Shown: piece after piece, positions 44,439-52,844 of the stretch | Position numbering within the stretch: the first letter of the stretch is position 1 | Layout of the letters: every line of letters begins with the position of its first letter | From: Thermoanaerobacterales bacterium UBA4880 | Lineage (GTDB): Bacteria; Bacillota; Thermoanaerobacteria; Thermoanaerobacterales; UBA4877 | Reading direction: 5' to 3' | NCBI GenBank assembly: GCA_002399285.1 | Contig: DHDI01000026.1 | Coordinates: 26,285 to 90,284 of the forward strand | Length of the DNA: 64,000 nucleotides | Position numbers and translations under genes: made by a program | The notes under the pieces: generated by a model | Seen by the model: the letters and a program-made list of their open reading frames with translations, nothing else | Databases searched by the model: none | Told to the model about the DNA's origin: nothing

Positions 44439-45740
44439 TCATTTGTCTGTTTTATCCTTTGACATTGTGGAAATATATTCGTTATATTCCCGCTTTGTTT
44501 CTTCGGCCGCTTCATCAGGGTCCTCCGCATCAAGCACGACCTGACGCAGATGAGTCATAATGATCTCGTCGAGCATTTCAAAATGTTCGCTTCTCGGCAG
44601 ATATTGAGTTTCGTCAATAATGCCGTTTATCTTCTCCATCAGCTTATCGCCGCTGTACAATCCGTTCTGGGATCGATATACAGGTATTAAATTAAAATCT
44701 TTCAACTTTACCTGTTTTTCCTCGGAAGTGATCTGCTTCAAGAACTTCATGATCATCTGCATTTTTTTGGGATCGTTCTGTTTAAACACCGAATACGCTA
44801 TTACCCTTTTTGTTGCCGCAGCATCCGAAGGGTATGAAATAGCGTCAAATTCCGTGTCCGATTTGTCTTTCAATTTAATTATGTCCGATATATTGCCGGG
44901 CATAAAAACAGTTTTCCCATCCTTTATAAATTTATCCCACGCGCTGGATCTATATATTGTACCGTAATTTGAAGTCAAAAGCCCTCTTTTGCCTAAATTA
45001 GAAAAAAACAAATATCCTTCTTTTATCCTGTCAAAATCTGGATTGCCATCCTCATTATAGATCCCTCCGTCTTTGAACAGGAGTGGAAGCAGCGTATAAT
45101 CATCCACATCTATATATCCGCCCAAGGCATATATCTTATCATTTTTCTTTGACTTATTATTTTCTTCCAAATTGGCCAGCAGGTTATTAAAGTCAGCTAC
45201 ATTGAGCCCCTTTTCTTCATTTAATCCAAAACCGTCCAAAAGATCCTTGTTTGCAAAAAGTACGTCTGATGTGACCGCCCAAGGTAATCCATAAATATTA
45301 TCATCTTTGCATACCTGATCCAATACGCCGGGTATATAAGTCTCTTTATTATCGATACACGCATTAAGCGGTTGAAGGATGCCTTTCGATATATACCAAT
45401 AGTTGCCTCCTACAGGCGCTATATCCGGATAAGCTTTGGTCATTGCAGCCGACTCAAGCCGAGCATATCCATCCTTGGCATTTAAGGGGACAAGGTCTAT
45501 CACCACACCCGGATTCTTTTTCTGAAATCGCGAAATTTCCTCTCTGATCCATGCAAAGCCTGAGGGGTCTTTTGCCGTAGGATGAGGAAAATCCATCAAA
45601 GTAATTATCCCCTGGAATTCCCTTTCCGACTCCGGTACAACATCCACTCTTTTTCTGTAATATTTATATTGAGATGGCCAATAAATAAGAAATGAGATCA
45701 GCAATAGAGAAAAAAACAGGATAAAAGGACGTTTCCACAT
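44439..45740 (-). CDS. Membrane-anchored extracellular solute-binding protein (family 1)
   Basis: The protein of about 433 residues has an N-terminal membrane segment (WKRPFILFFSLLLISFLIYW) but no lipobox cysteine, then a sugar-type binding-protein fold: YPDIAPVGGNYWYISKGILQPL and GLPWAVTSDVLFANKDLLDGFGL are typical of family 1. No ABC permease or ATPase gene is nearby. It may serve a transporter encoded elsewhere or act in signalling. The start is placed at the ATG 45740 on spacing from GAGGGA; 45749 is also possible. Confidence 0.75.
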   Translation of the reverse strand: MWKRPFILFFSLLLISFLIYWPSQYKYYRKRVDVVPESEREFQGIITLMDFPHPTAKDPSGFAWIREEISRFQKKNPGVVIDLVPLNAKDGYARLESAAMTKAYPDIAPVGGNYWYISKGILQPLNACIDNKETYIPGVLDQVCKDDNIYGLPWAVTSDVLFANKDLLDGFGLNEEKGLNVADFNNLLANLEENNKSKKNDKIYALGGYIDVDDYTLLPLLFKDGGIYNEDGNPDFDRIKEGYLFFSNLGKRGLLTSNYGTIYRSSAWDKFIKDGKTVFMPGNISDIIKLKDKSDTEFDAISYPSDAAATKRVIAYSVFKQNDPKKMQMIMKFLKQITSEEKQVKLKDFNLIPVYRSQNGLYSGDKLMEKINGIIDETQYLPRSEHFEMLDEIIMTHLRQVVLDAEDPDEAAEETKREYNEYISTMSKDKTDK

Positions 45741-45846
45741 AATCATCATCCCTCTATCCTATTTATATTTTAACCGTAAAGCATTATTCTAAGAAAATTA
45801 TAAGCTTTATTTACGACTGTTCACATTACTCTTTCCGCAATCAATC

Positions 45847-46902
45847 CTATTTGGCCAACTGATTCTTCAGATAGTCTATTTTCTTCACCGGAGACGGGTC
45901 CGTGCCGTAAAGTAATGCGAGATAAACGCTGGAATAGTCTCCTATGTAAATCAAAGAAAAGAGCCTGGAGAGTCTGTTTCCGCCTGCGGCCTGGACTTCG
46001 TTTATTTTATAAACCGCATCTTCCGTTATTTCCTTGGTTATCTCCATGCGCTTTTTAATTCTCGGGTTATCCTCATTGTCTTCAAGATATACAAAGACAA
46101 ATTTCTTCAGGAGGTCCTGCGGAAATTCAAAGCCGACGACCTCATTGTGATTGAGTTCGGAAAATACGTTATAGTAAGCCAGAGCTTTGCCATTTTCACT
46201 CATCTGGCCCTTCCACCTCTGTGCGACTATCTCCGTGGTTCCCGTACTGCCATATATTATAGGCAGTCTTCCACAAAAATCGTCAGCCAGCTGTTTTGCA
46301 GTATTATCCTCAAACTTCACATCCGGTTTTAATTGTTCCCTAATATCCCTCAACGTATCTTCGGCATCCCTTATATCGTCCGATGGATCATCGGTAATTC
46401 CCGCCTTATAAAGGGACATGATGATCGTTACAAAAGATAAACCTATAGCCGCCCTCGGCTGATAACCGGCAGGTATGGTGAGCACCGGATATCCGTCAGA
46501 GTCAGCCAGTTCCTTTAATTTGCCTCCCGTAGTTATAGCAATTATCTGAGCGCCCTTTTCTTTGGCTTCATAGTATGTCGACAGGGTTTCCTCCGTATTG
46601 CCTGAGTAACTGCTGGTAATGAACAGAGTGCCGCCATCTACAAAAGCCGGAACATCATATGATCTTATTACCGTTATCGGAACAGGCGCAGTGCCTGTGA
46701 GATATACTCTCACCAGGTCTCCTCCTATGGCAGAGCCGCCCATACCCGAAATAACCACATTTTTTACATTCGATACTGCAAAATTAAATTTCTCGGAGAT
46801 AGAGAGCGCTTCCTCCATCTGTTCAGGAAGGTGATAAACGGCGTCCAGCATGTCCTCTTTATCAAGTTTGCTGAGCCTGTCCAAATCATCCAGTTTATTC
46901 AT
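45847..46902 (-). CDS. Bifunctional phosphoglucose/phosphomannose isomerase
   Basis: The 351-residue protein is a two-SIS-domain isomerase of the PGI/PMI family (SGMGGSAIGGDLVR at about 52-65; GSTGTTEIVAQRWKGQ mid-protein). It interconverts glucose-6-phosphate or mannose-6-phosphate with fructose-6-phosphate. It may replace or supplement a standard Pgi. The ATG at 46902 is preferred over 46911 on spacing from AAAGGATGA. The gene follows hprK closely, so the two are co-transcribed. Confidence 0.87.
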   Translation of the reverse strand: MNKLDDLDRLSKLDKEDMLDAVYHLPEQMEEALSISEKFNFAVSNVKNVVISGMGGSAIGGDLVRVYLTGTAPVPITVIRSYDVPAFVDGGTLFITSSYSGNTEETLSTYYEAKEKGAQIIAITTGGKLKELADSDGYPVLTIPAGYQPRAAIGLSFVTIIMSLYKAGITDDPSDDIRDAEDTLRDIREQLKPDVKFEDNTAKQLADDFCGRLPIIYGSTGTTEIVAQRWKGQMSENGKALAYYNVFSELNHNEVVGFEFPQDLLKKFVFVYLEDNEDNPRIKKRMEITKEITEDAVYKINEVQAAGGNRLSRLFSLIYIGDYSSVYLALLYGTDPSPVKKIDYLKNQLAK

Positions 46903-46907
46903 GCAAA

Positions 46908-47837
46908 TCATCCTTTCTGCTGCTTAGTTAATTTTTCCAAAAGTCGATCGTCAAATTCCTTGGCCGCATTGTAACCCATGTCCTTCTGCCGTTGATTCAT
47001 AGCGGCGACCTCCACTATGATTGCCAAATTGCGGCCGGGTTTAACGGGGATGGTCAGCTTGGGTTTTTTTACTCCGAGCATCTCCATATACTCGTCATCC
47101 ATACCTACCCTCTCATAAAATTTGTCCTCATTCCATTGTTCAAGTTGTATGACCAGGTCTATGGTTTTTGACTGCCGGATGGCTCCCACACCGTACAATG
47201 TCCTTATGTCCAGTATGCCTATCCCCCTGATCTCGATATAATATCGAATGAGATCGGGAGAAGTGCCAGTGAGGGTATGTTCGTCAGTCAGCTTAATTTC
47301 AACGGCATCATCGGCAACTAGTCTGTGACCCCTCTTGATAAGCTCCAAAGAGGTCTCGCTTTTACCTATACCGCTCTGCCCCAGCAGGAGTATACCTGCG
47401 CCGTACACATCCACCAGATCACCGTGAATAGTTATGGCCGGAGCAAGCATATCGTTTAAATAATTATACAGGCTGTATATGAGATGCGTGGTCGACTCCT
47501 TGGACCTAAAGAGCGGCCTTCTATACTTTACTGCTGCATCTTTGATTTCCTGCGGAACATCTAGGTTTCTGGAGACTATGGCACAGGGGAAGGCAAATTT
47601 GAAAAGTTCGTCGGCTCTTTTTTTTCTTGTGTCGAGGTCCAGCCTCAGAAAATAAGTGACCTCAGCTTTGCCTATGACCTGCACTCTCTCATAGCCAAAA
47701 TAGTCATAAAAACCTGCCAGCTCAATGCCCGGCCGATTCACATCGGCAGACTCAATGGAAATGCTCTCATCATAGTTGTCATTTATTACTTCCAGTTTTA
47801 AATCCTCCGCAAGTTTAGTTACAGAAATCCTGTCCAT
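46908..47837 (-). CDS. hprK: HPr kinase/phosphorylase
   Basis: HprK phosphorylates Ser46 of HPr in response to glycolytic intermediates and so drives catabolite repression in Firmicutes. The 309-residue protein has Walker A GQSGIGKS at 153-160, the catalytic motif VADDAVEI, and the C-terminal EIRGIGILDIRTLYG and AAMNQRQKDMGY-type HprK blocks. Gene order uvrC - hprK - PGI/PMI links it to carbon flow. Confidence 0.95.
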   Translation of the reverse strand: MDRISVTKLAEDLKLEVINDNYDESISIESADVNRPGIELAGFYDYFGYERVQVIGKAEVTYFLRLDLDTRKKRADELFKFAFPCAIVSRNLDVPQEIKDAAVKYRRPLFRSKESTTHLIYSLYNYLNDMLAPAITIHGDLVDVYGAGILLLGQSGIGKSETSLELIKRGHRLVADDAVEIKLTDEHTLTGTSPDLIRYYIEIRGIGILDIRTLYGVGAIRQSKTIDLVIQLEQWNEDKFYERVGMDDEYMEMLGVKKPKLTIPVKPGRNLAIIVEVAAMNQRQKDMGYNAAKEFDDRLLEKLTKQQKG

Positions 47838-47890
47838 CTTTATCCTCCTCGGACATATTCATAACATATGGTCGTAAAATGCTCCGCACA

Positions 47891-49768
47891 CTATTTTGAG
47901 CCTGCGAAATAATTATACACCTGCTCTGCTGCTTTTGCATTCATTGAAGGTACCTTTTTTAGCTCTTCCACATTTGCCTTGCTCACGGCTTCAGCCGAGC
48001 CAAAATACTTTAAAAGTTCGTTTCGCCTCGTCTTACCTATTCCAGAGATATCATCAAGCACAGACTTGACTTCCTGCTTTTGTCTCAGATACCTATGATA
48101 GTTTATGGCAAATCTATGGGCTTCATTCTGAATGGCCGTTATCAGTCTGAATGCATTACTATTCATAGGTATATTGATCTCTTTGTTATTATAAATGAGC
48201 CCTCTGGTCCTGTGCCTGTCATCCTTGACCATGCCGCATACGGGTATATCAAAGCCCACCTCATTTAAAACCTGTCGGCATACGTTGATCTGTCCTCTGC
48301 CGCCGTCCACCATGATAAGATCGGGAAAAGTCGTGAACTTGCCTTCTTCGGGGTCGATCCCTTCGCTCTTTAACTTCTCCGCCTCTTCTATACTGTGGAC
48401 AAACCTGCGTTCAATGACCTCCATCATACTGGAATAATCGTTTGGCCCTGTGACAGTCTTTATCTTGAATCTTCTATAGTCGCTGTTCTTGGACTGACCG
48501 TTTTCAAATACTATCATTGACGCCACCGAATTGGTCCCTTGAATATTGGAAATATCATAAGCTTCGATCCGATATGGTTTGTCGCTCAATTCCAGATAGT
48601 CCATCAGTTCTCCGAGGGCTTCCTTTGAGGACTGCATATCGTTTCTCAACCTCTCTCTGTAATTCTCCAGCATATCCTTGGCATTCTTTTCGACCATATT
48701 TACAAAATCCTTCTTTTCTCCTCTTTTGGGAACAGTCATCCTTACATTAGTGCCTCTTTTTGCGGACAGCCAATCCCCTATCAATTTCAGTTCGTCTATT
48801 TCTTCCTGTATCACCACCTCTGCAGGTACATGCGAGATGTTGGAATAAAACTGTTCGACGAATTGAGTCAAGGTCTCTTTGATATTTTCCCCGTCTATGC
48901 CGCTGAAAAAAAAGTGTTCCCGGTCTACCAACTTGCCCTCCCTTACAAAGAACACCTGTATGCACAGGTCTTTATCCGAGAAGTGATAGCTTATGATATC
49001 CATATCCTTCTCCCGAGTCTTAAAGACCTTCTGTCCACAGCTGATCTTCTTAATGGATTCGATTTGATCACGTAGCTCCATGGCCTTCTCAAACTCCAAG
49101 CTTTTTACATGATTCTCCATCTTTTCCTGAAGTATGGCTATCAGCCGATCTTGATGTCCCTCCAGAAACTCGCATATTTCACGGCACATCGCAACATAGT
49201 CATCCTTGCTTATTCTGCCGGTGCAGGGGGCCTTGCATTCGCCTATATAATAATAGAGGCATTCCCTTATCTTTCCCATCCGGTCCTCTATATTTATATT
49301 GCAAGTCCTGACGGGATACATACGTTTTAAAATGTTCACAGTCTCTTTGGTCGCATAGGCGCTGGCATACGGCCCAAAATACTTTGCTCCGTCATGACTC
49401 ACCTTGCGTGTTACAAAGACTCTCGGATAATCCTCGTTCATTGTGATCTTTATATATGGGTAACTCTTATCGTCTTTAAGCGATATATTGTATTTGGGCC
49501 GGTATTTTTTTATAAGGTTGCACTCCAGGATAAGCGCTTCCATTTCATTGTCAGTGATTATATATTCCAGATCATATATATGGTTCACCATAGATTTTAC
49601 TTTGGGAAGCTGGCTTTTTGTGTTGTGAAAATACTGTCTTACCCTGTTTTTTAGTATCTTTGCCTTACCAATATATATTATATTCCCCTGTTCATCCTTC
49701 ATTATATAGACCCCCGGCTGTGCCGGGAGGACCTTGAGTCTTTCAGCTATCCGAGGAGTCAGTTCCAT
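47891..49768 (-). CDS. uvrC: Excinuclease ABC subunit C
   Basis: UvrC makes both incisions in nucleotide-excision repair. The 625-residue protein has an N-terminal GIY-YIG domain (QPGVYIMKDEQGNIIYIGKA), the UVR motif (AIAILQEKMENHVKSLEFEKAMELRDQIE region near 205-230), a cysteine cluster around CLYYYIGECKAPC, the endonuclease V-like domain (MIVFENGQ), and C-terminal helix-hairpin-helix motifs. It is separated from uvrA/uvrB by the division genes. Confidence 0.95.
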   Translation of the reverse strand: MELTPRIAERLKVLPAQPGVYIMKDEQGNIIYIGKAKILKNRVRQYFHNTKSQLPKVKSMVNHIYDLEYIITDNEMEALILECNLIKKYRPKYNISLKDDKSYPYIKITMNEDYPRVFVTRKVSHDGAKYFGPYASAYATKETVNILKRMYPVRTCNINIEDRMGKIRECLYYYIGECKAPCTGRISKDDYVAMCREICEFLEGHQDRLIAILQEKMENHVKSLEFEKAMELRDQIESIKKISCGQKVFKTREKDMDIISYHFSDKDLCIQVFFVREGKLVDREHFFFSGIDGENIKETLTQFVEQFYSNISHVPAEVVIQEEIDELKLIGDWLSAKRGTNVRMTVPKRGEKKDFVNMVEKNAKDMLENYRERLRNDMQSSKEALGELMDYLELSDKPYRIEAYDISNIQGTNSVASMIVFENGQSKNSDYRRFKIKTVTGPNDYSSMMEVIERRFVHSIEEAEKLKSEGIDPEEGKFTTFPDLIMVDGGRGQINVCRQVLNEVGFDIPVCGMVKDDRHRTRGLIYNNKEINIPMNSNAFRLITAIQNEAHRFAINYHRYLRQKQEVKSVLDDISGIGKTRRNELLKYFGSAEAVSKANVEELKKVPSMNAKAAEQVYNYFAGSK

Positions 49769-49850
49769 TTATCATCACCTGTATATAAGTATACACCATA
49801 CTCAATATGATACTTCAATTAATTGAAAATGTCTTGATGTCATGGTCATA

Positions 49851-51239
49851 CTATTTCAAATATTCGCTGATGATGTGCCTTGCTATCGGTGCGGCTACCT
49901 TTCCGCCGCTGCCGCCGTTTTCCACTATCACCGCAACCACTATCTGCGGGTCGTCGGCGGGAGCAAATCCTATGAACCATGCATGGGATTGCTTGCCGGC
50001 CACTTCCGCCGTCCCCGTCTTGCCGGCCACCGTTATGCCGGAAATACGGGCGGCAGTTCCGGTACCCTTTTTAACTACGTTCACCATCATATCTTTTATC
50101 TGTTGTGCGGTCGTTTCGGATATGGGCAATAAATATGTCTCATCCTGTCTATTATAATTTACCTTGCCCTCCGAGTCCGCAATGCCCTTTACTATATATG
50201 GATGCATGATGTGTCCGTCATTTGCCACCGCCGACGCGACCATGGCCATCTGCAGGGGACTTGCCAGCACGTCGGCCTGGCCTATCGATGACAGCGCCAG
50301 CTCTCTCTTGCTTGACGGGCCCGGATAGACGCTGGTCTTTATTGGCAGGTCAAAGTCAAGATTTTTATTAAAACCGAACTTTCCCGCATATTCTTCCATA
50401 TCTTTTGCGCCCAGCCTCAGCCCCAGATTGATAAACGTAGAGTTACATGATACCTCAACTGCCCTGTTGATATCAATATTGCCATGAGCGGTACCGTTAT
50501 AATCTTTTATTTTCAAACCGTCTACATCGGTGGAGCCTGTGCAGTGAAATGTCAAATCATACAGATCGTCTATATTCTCCAACGATGCGGATAACGGTAT
50601 TATTTTAAATACCGATCCCGGAGGATACAGACCCTGTACCGCCCTGTTGAATAATGGGCTGTTTTTCCCTGATTTAAGCTCCTCCCAATCCTTATCTATG
50701 TCATCGGGGTCGAATCCCGGTGACGAAACCAAAGCCAATATTTCCCCGGTCTTTGGGTTCAAGGCCACGGCGGCGCCTTTTTCCCCGCCAAACGCATCAT
50801 ATGCCGTTTCCTGAAGGTCACTGTCTATCGTAAGTATTACGTCATATCCCCTGCCCTTTATACCTAGTATATCCTGCTTAAAGAGGGTAAGAGGGTCCTT
50901 CGTCTTCATTCCCAGCAGTTCTTTATTATATGCCGCTTCAATGCCGGCTCTCCCATATTGCTTATTGTTATAGCCGATCAAGGGTCCTATGGACGCCCCA
51001 CCGTGATATACCCTGCTTTTTTTATTACCCTCGGTAACCGTTTCAGCTATGGCCTTGCCGTTTCTGTCGACTATATTTCCTCTGGTCACCTTATTTTCTT
51101 CTTCCCATAACCTCCTGTTATAGTCCGATGTCAAAAGGGTGTCCTTTGTAAAAATTTCAAAATACAGAAGGTATCCGATCAATAATGAGAACAGCAGCAC
51201 CGTGGATATCAAGACGTTCCTTATGTTTCTTTTCATCAT
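49851..51239 (-). CDS. Class B penicillin-binding protein
   Basis: This transpeptidase of 462 residues has a short N-terminus, one membrane segment (about 8-30) and the transpeptidase domain. The catalytic serine is Ser209 in GSVFK (SxxK), followed by SCN (Ser264) and KTG (Lys407). It resembles the short PbpA-type class B enzymes that work with a SEDS glycosyltransferase, which is the adjacent upstream gene (overlap of 4 bp). Together with the FHA protein upstream it forms a peptidoglycan-synthesis module. Confidence 0.92.
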   Translation of the reverse strand: MMKRNIRNVLISTVLLFSLLIGYLLYFEIFTKDTLLTSDYNRRLWEEENKVTRGNIVDRNGKAIAETVTEGNKKSRVYHGGASIGPLIGYNNKQYGRAGIEAAYNKELLGMKTKDPLTLFKQDILGIKGRGYDVILTIDSDLQETAYDAFGGEKGAAVALNPKTGEILALVSSPGFDPDDIDKDWEELKSGKNSPLFNRAVQGLYPPGSVFKIIPLSASLENIDDLYDLTFHCTGSTDVDGLKIKDYNGTAHGNIDINRAVEVSCNSTFINLGLRLGAKDMEEYAGKFGFNKNLDFDLPIKTSVYPGPSSKRELALSSIGQADVLASPLQMAMVASAVANDGHIMHPYIVKGIADSEGKVNYNRQDETYLLPISETTAQQIKDMMVNVVKKGTGTAARISGITVAGKTGTAEVAGKQSHAWFIGFAPADDPQIVVAVIVENGGSGGKVAAPIARHIISEYLK

Positions 51240-52444
51240 TGCACCTCTCCTATACTGAGGGAATTCATTATGCCCAGAAGGCAGAAACTGGTAAGTATGG
51301 AGCTCCCGCCGTAACTTACAAACGGCAGGGTAACACCTGTGAGAGGTATGAACTTAGTGACCCCTCCGATGATGATAAAAGTCTGAAAAGCAAGCATGGA
51401 CGATATGCCCGTAAGTAAAAGCTGTTTTGAAGCGTTATTCGATGCCATGGCGCTTAGAAATGCTCTCACAAAAATCAGAAGATATATAATGATGACCGCC
51501 AGGCCTACCAAGAGCCCGAATTCCTCCACCATTATTGAAAATATGAGGTCAGTAGCTACCGCAGGGATGTATTCCGGGTGACCCAGTCCCAGACCCGATC
51601 CGAAAAGCCCCCCCGCGCCTATGGCAAACAGGGACTGTACGATCTGATAGCTCTTGCCGGGAACATCCAGCCATGGATTGAGCCACGCGTCAAATCTCAC
51701 CCGCACATGGGCAAAAATGAGGTAGCTGGCTACGGCGCCGACCGCAAGCATGGCCAGGCCGATCGCCGGATATGCGGGTTTGCCTGTGGCCGTGTAGACA
51801 AACACTATGCCCGTGAGAAAGAAAATGATTGCCGTGCCCAGATCTTTTTGTATAAAAAGCAGTAAAACGACCATGAGTACGAATCCAGTATATATAAGCA
51901 CATCCCTCGGCTGCTTGTGATCCTTTAAAAATGATGCCGATGCCAAGCAAAATAATATCTTTACAAACTCAGAGGGCTGAAACTGAATGCCCTTGATCAT
52001 GAGCCAGTTGGTCGAACCGCCGTGCTCCTTGCCGAATATTATTGTGACGGCCAGCAGTACCAATGAAAGAAGGGCGATTATTTTATAACCGTTCATCATG
52101 TGCCCATAATACTTGAACAAAAATGTTATCACGATGAATACGGCGATTCCACCCGCGATCCATATAAATTGCCGGTAAGCCAACTCCTCATCGACCCGGT
52201 ATATCATCACAAGACCTATACCGCAGAGGAAATTGCTCAACAGAAAAAGCATTGCATCGCCATTTAAAGCAAAGATACGCATCGTGATAAAACCTATAGT
52301 TATAATAGCCATATATCCCAGCCCCATGTATATCGGCTTGGGGTCGAATGGAGTACTTCTTAAGGCAAGCAGCAAAAAACATATAATAAGAAACAGGTAC
52401 AAAGTAAAAAGCATAACCCTGTAATACCTGGAAGCTTTCGTCAT
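51236..52444 (-). CDS. FtsW/RodA/SpoVE family SEDS glycosyltransferase
   Basis: The 402-residue protein has about ten membrane segments and the SEDS signatures YGHMMNGYKIIALLSL, KDLGTAIIFFLTGIVF and GLPLTGVTLPFVSYGGSSIL-type sequence (here FIPLTGVTLPFVSYGGSS). SEDS proteins polymerise glycan strands from lipid II together with a class B PBP. Whether it serves division, elongation or spore cortex cannot be decided from sequence, so no symbol is given. The class B PBP gene follows with a 4-bp overlap. Confidence 0.92.
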   Translation of the reverse strand: MTKASRYYRVMLFTLYLFLIICFLLLALRSTPFDPKPIYMGLGYMAIITIGFITMRIFALNGDAMLFLLSNFLCGIGLVMIYRVDEELAYRQFIWIAGGIAVFIVITFLFKYYGHMMNGYKIIALLSLVLLAVTIIFGKEHGGSTNWLMIKGIQFQPSEFVKILFCLASASFLKDHKQPRDVLIYTGFVLMVVLLLFIQKDLGTAIIFFLTGIVFVYTATGKPAYPAIGLAMLAVGAVASYLIFAHVRVRFDAWLNPWLDVPGKSYQIVQSLFAIGAGGLFGSGLGLGHPEYIPAVATDLIFSIMVEEFGLLVGLAVIIIYLLIFVRAFLSAMASNNASKQLLLTGISSMLAFQTFIIIGGVTKFIPLTGVTLPFVSYGGSSILTSFCLLGIMNSLSIGEVQ

Positions 52445-52448
52445 ATAA

Positions 52449-52841
52449 TCAGCTCCTATATGTCAGTTTTATCGGGCCGAATGCAATTATGTCCCCGTCG
52501 CTTAACTTCTTCCTCTTTTTGATGATCCTGCCGTTTACCCTCGTCCCGTTCGAACTCTTTAAGTCTTCTATATAAAAACCTCGCCAATTTTTAGTAATAC
52601 CCGCATGTTTTAAGGAAACAAACTGATTGTTCAACACTATATCACAATCGCCTTCCCTACCGATGACCGTATCTCCCTTCAGTTCATACCTGGTTTTTCC
52701 GTCATCGTCGGCGATCAAGCAGGCCGACGCCTTCTCTCCATACCATCCTGTCAGCCTTATTATCTGTATCGTATCAAACAGGAAAGAGTAGACCAAGGAT
52801 GCCAGTACCCATTTAAATAGACCTGCCAAAAATTCATACAT
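52449..52841 (-). CDS. FHA domain protein with N-terminal membrane segment
   Basis: The 130-residue protein has an N-terminal hydrophobic segment (about 5-25) and a C-terminal FHA domain (about 60-130) with the phosphopeptide-binding pattern GREGDCDIVLNN...S..HAGI...SSNGTRVNG. FHA domains bind phosphothreonine. The location before SEDS and PBP genes suggests coupling of cell-wall synthesis to a serine/threonine kinase such as PrkC. No kinase gene is in the window. Confidence 0.88.
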   Translation of the reverse strand: MYEFLAGLFKWVLASLVYSFLFDTIQIIRLTGWYGEKASACLIADDDGKTRYELKGDTVIGREGDCDIVLNNQFVSLKHAGITKNWRGFYIEDLKSSNGTRVNGRIIKKRKKLSDGDIIAFGPIKLTYRS

Positions 52842-52844
52842 AGG

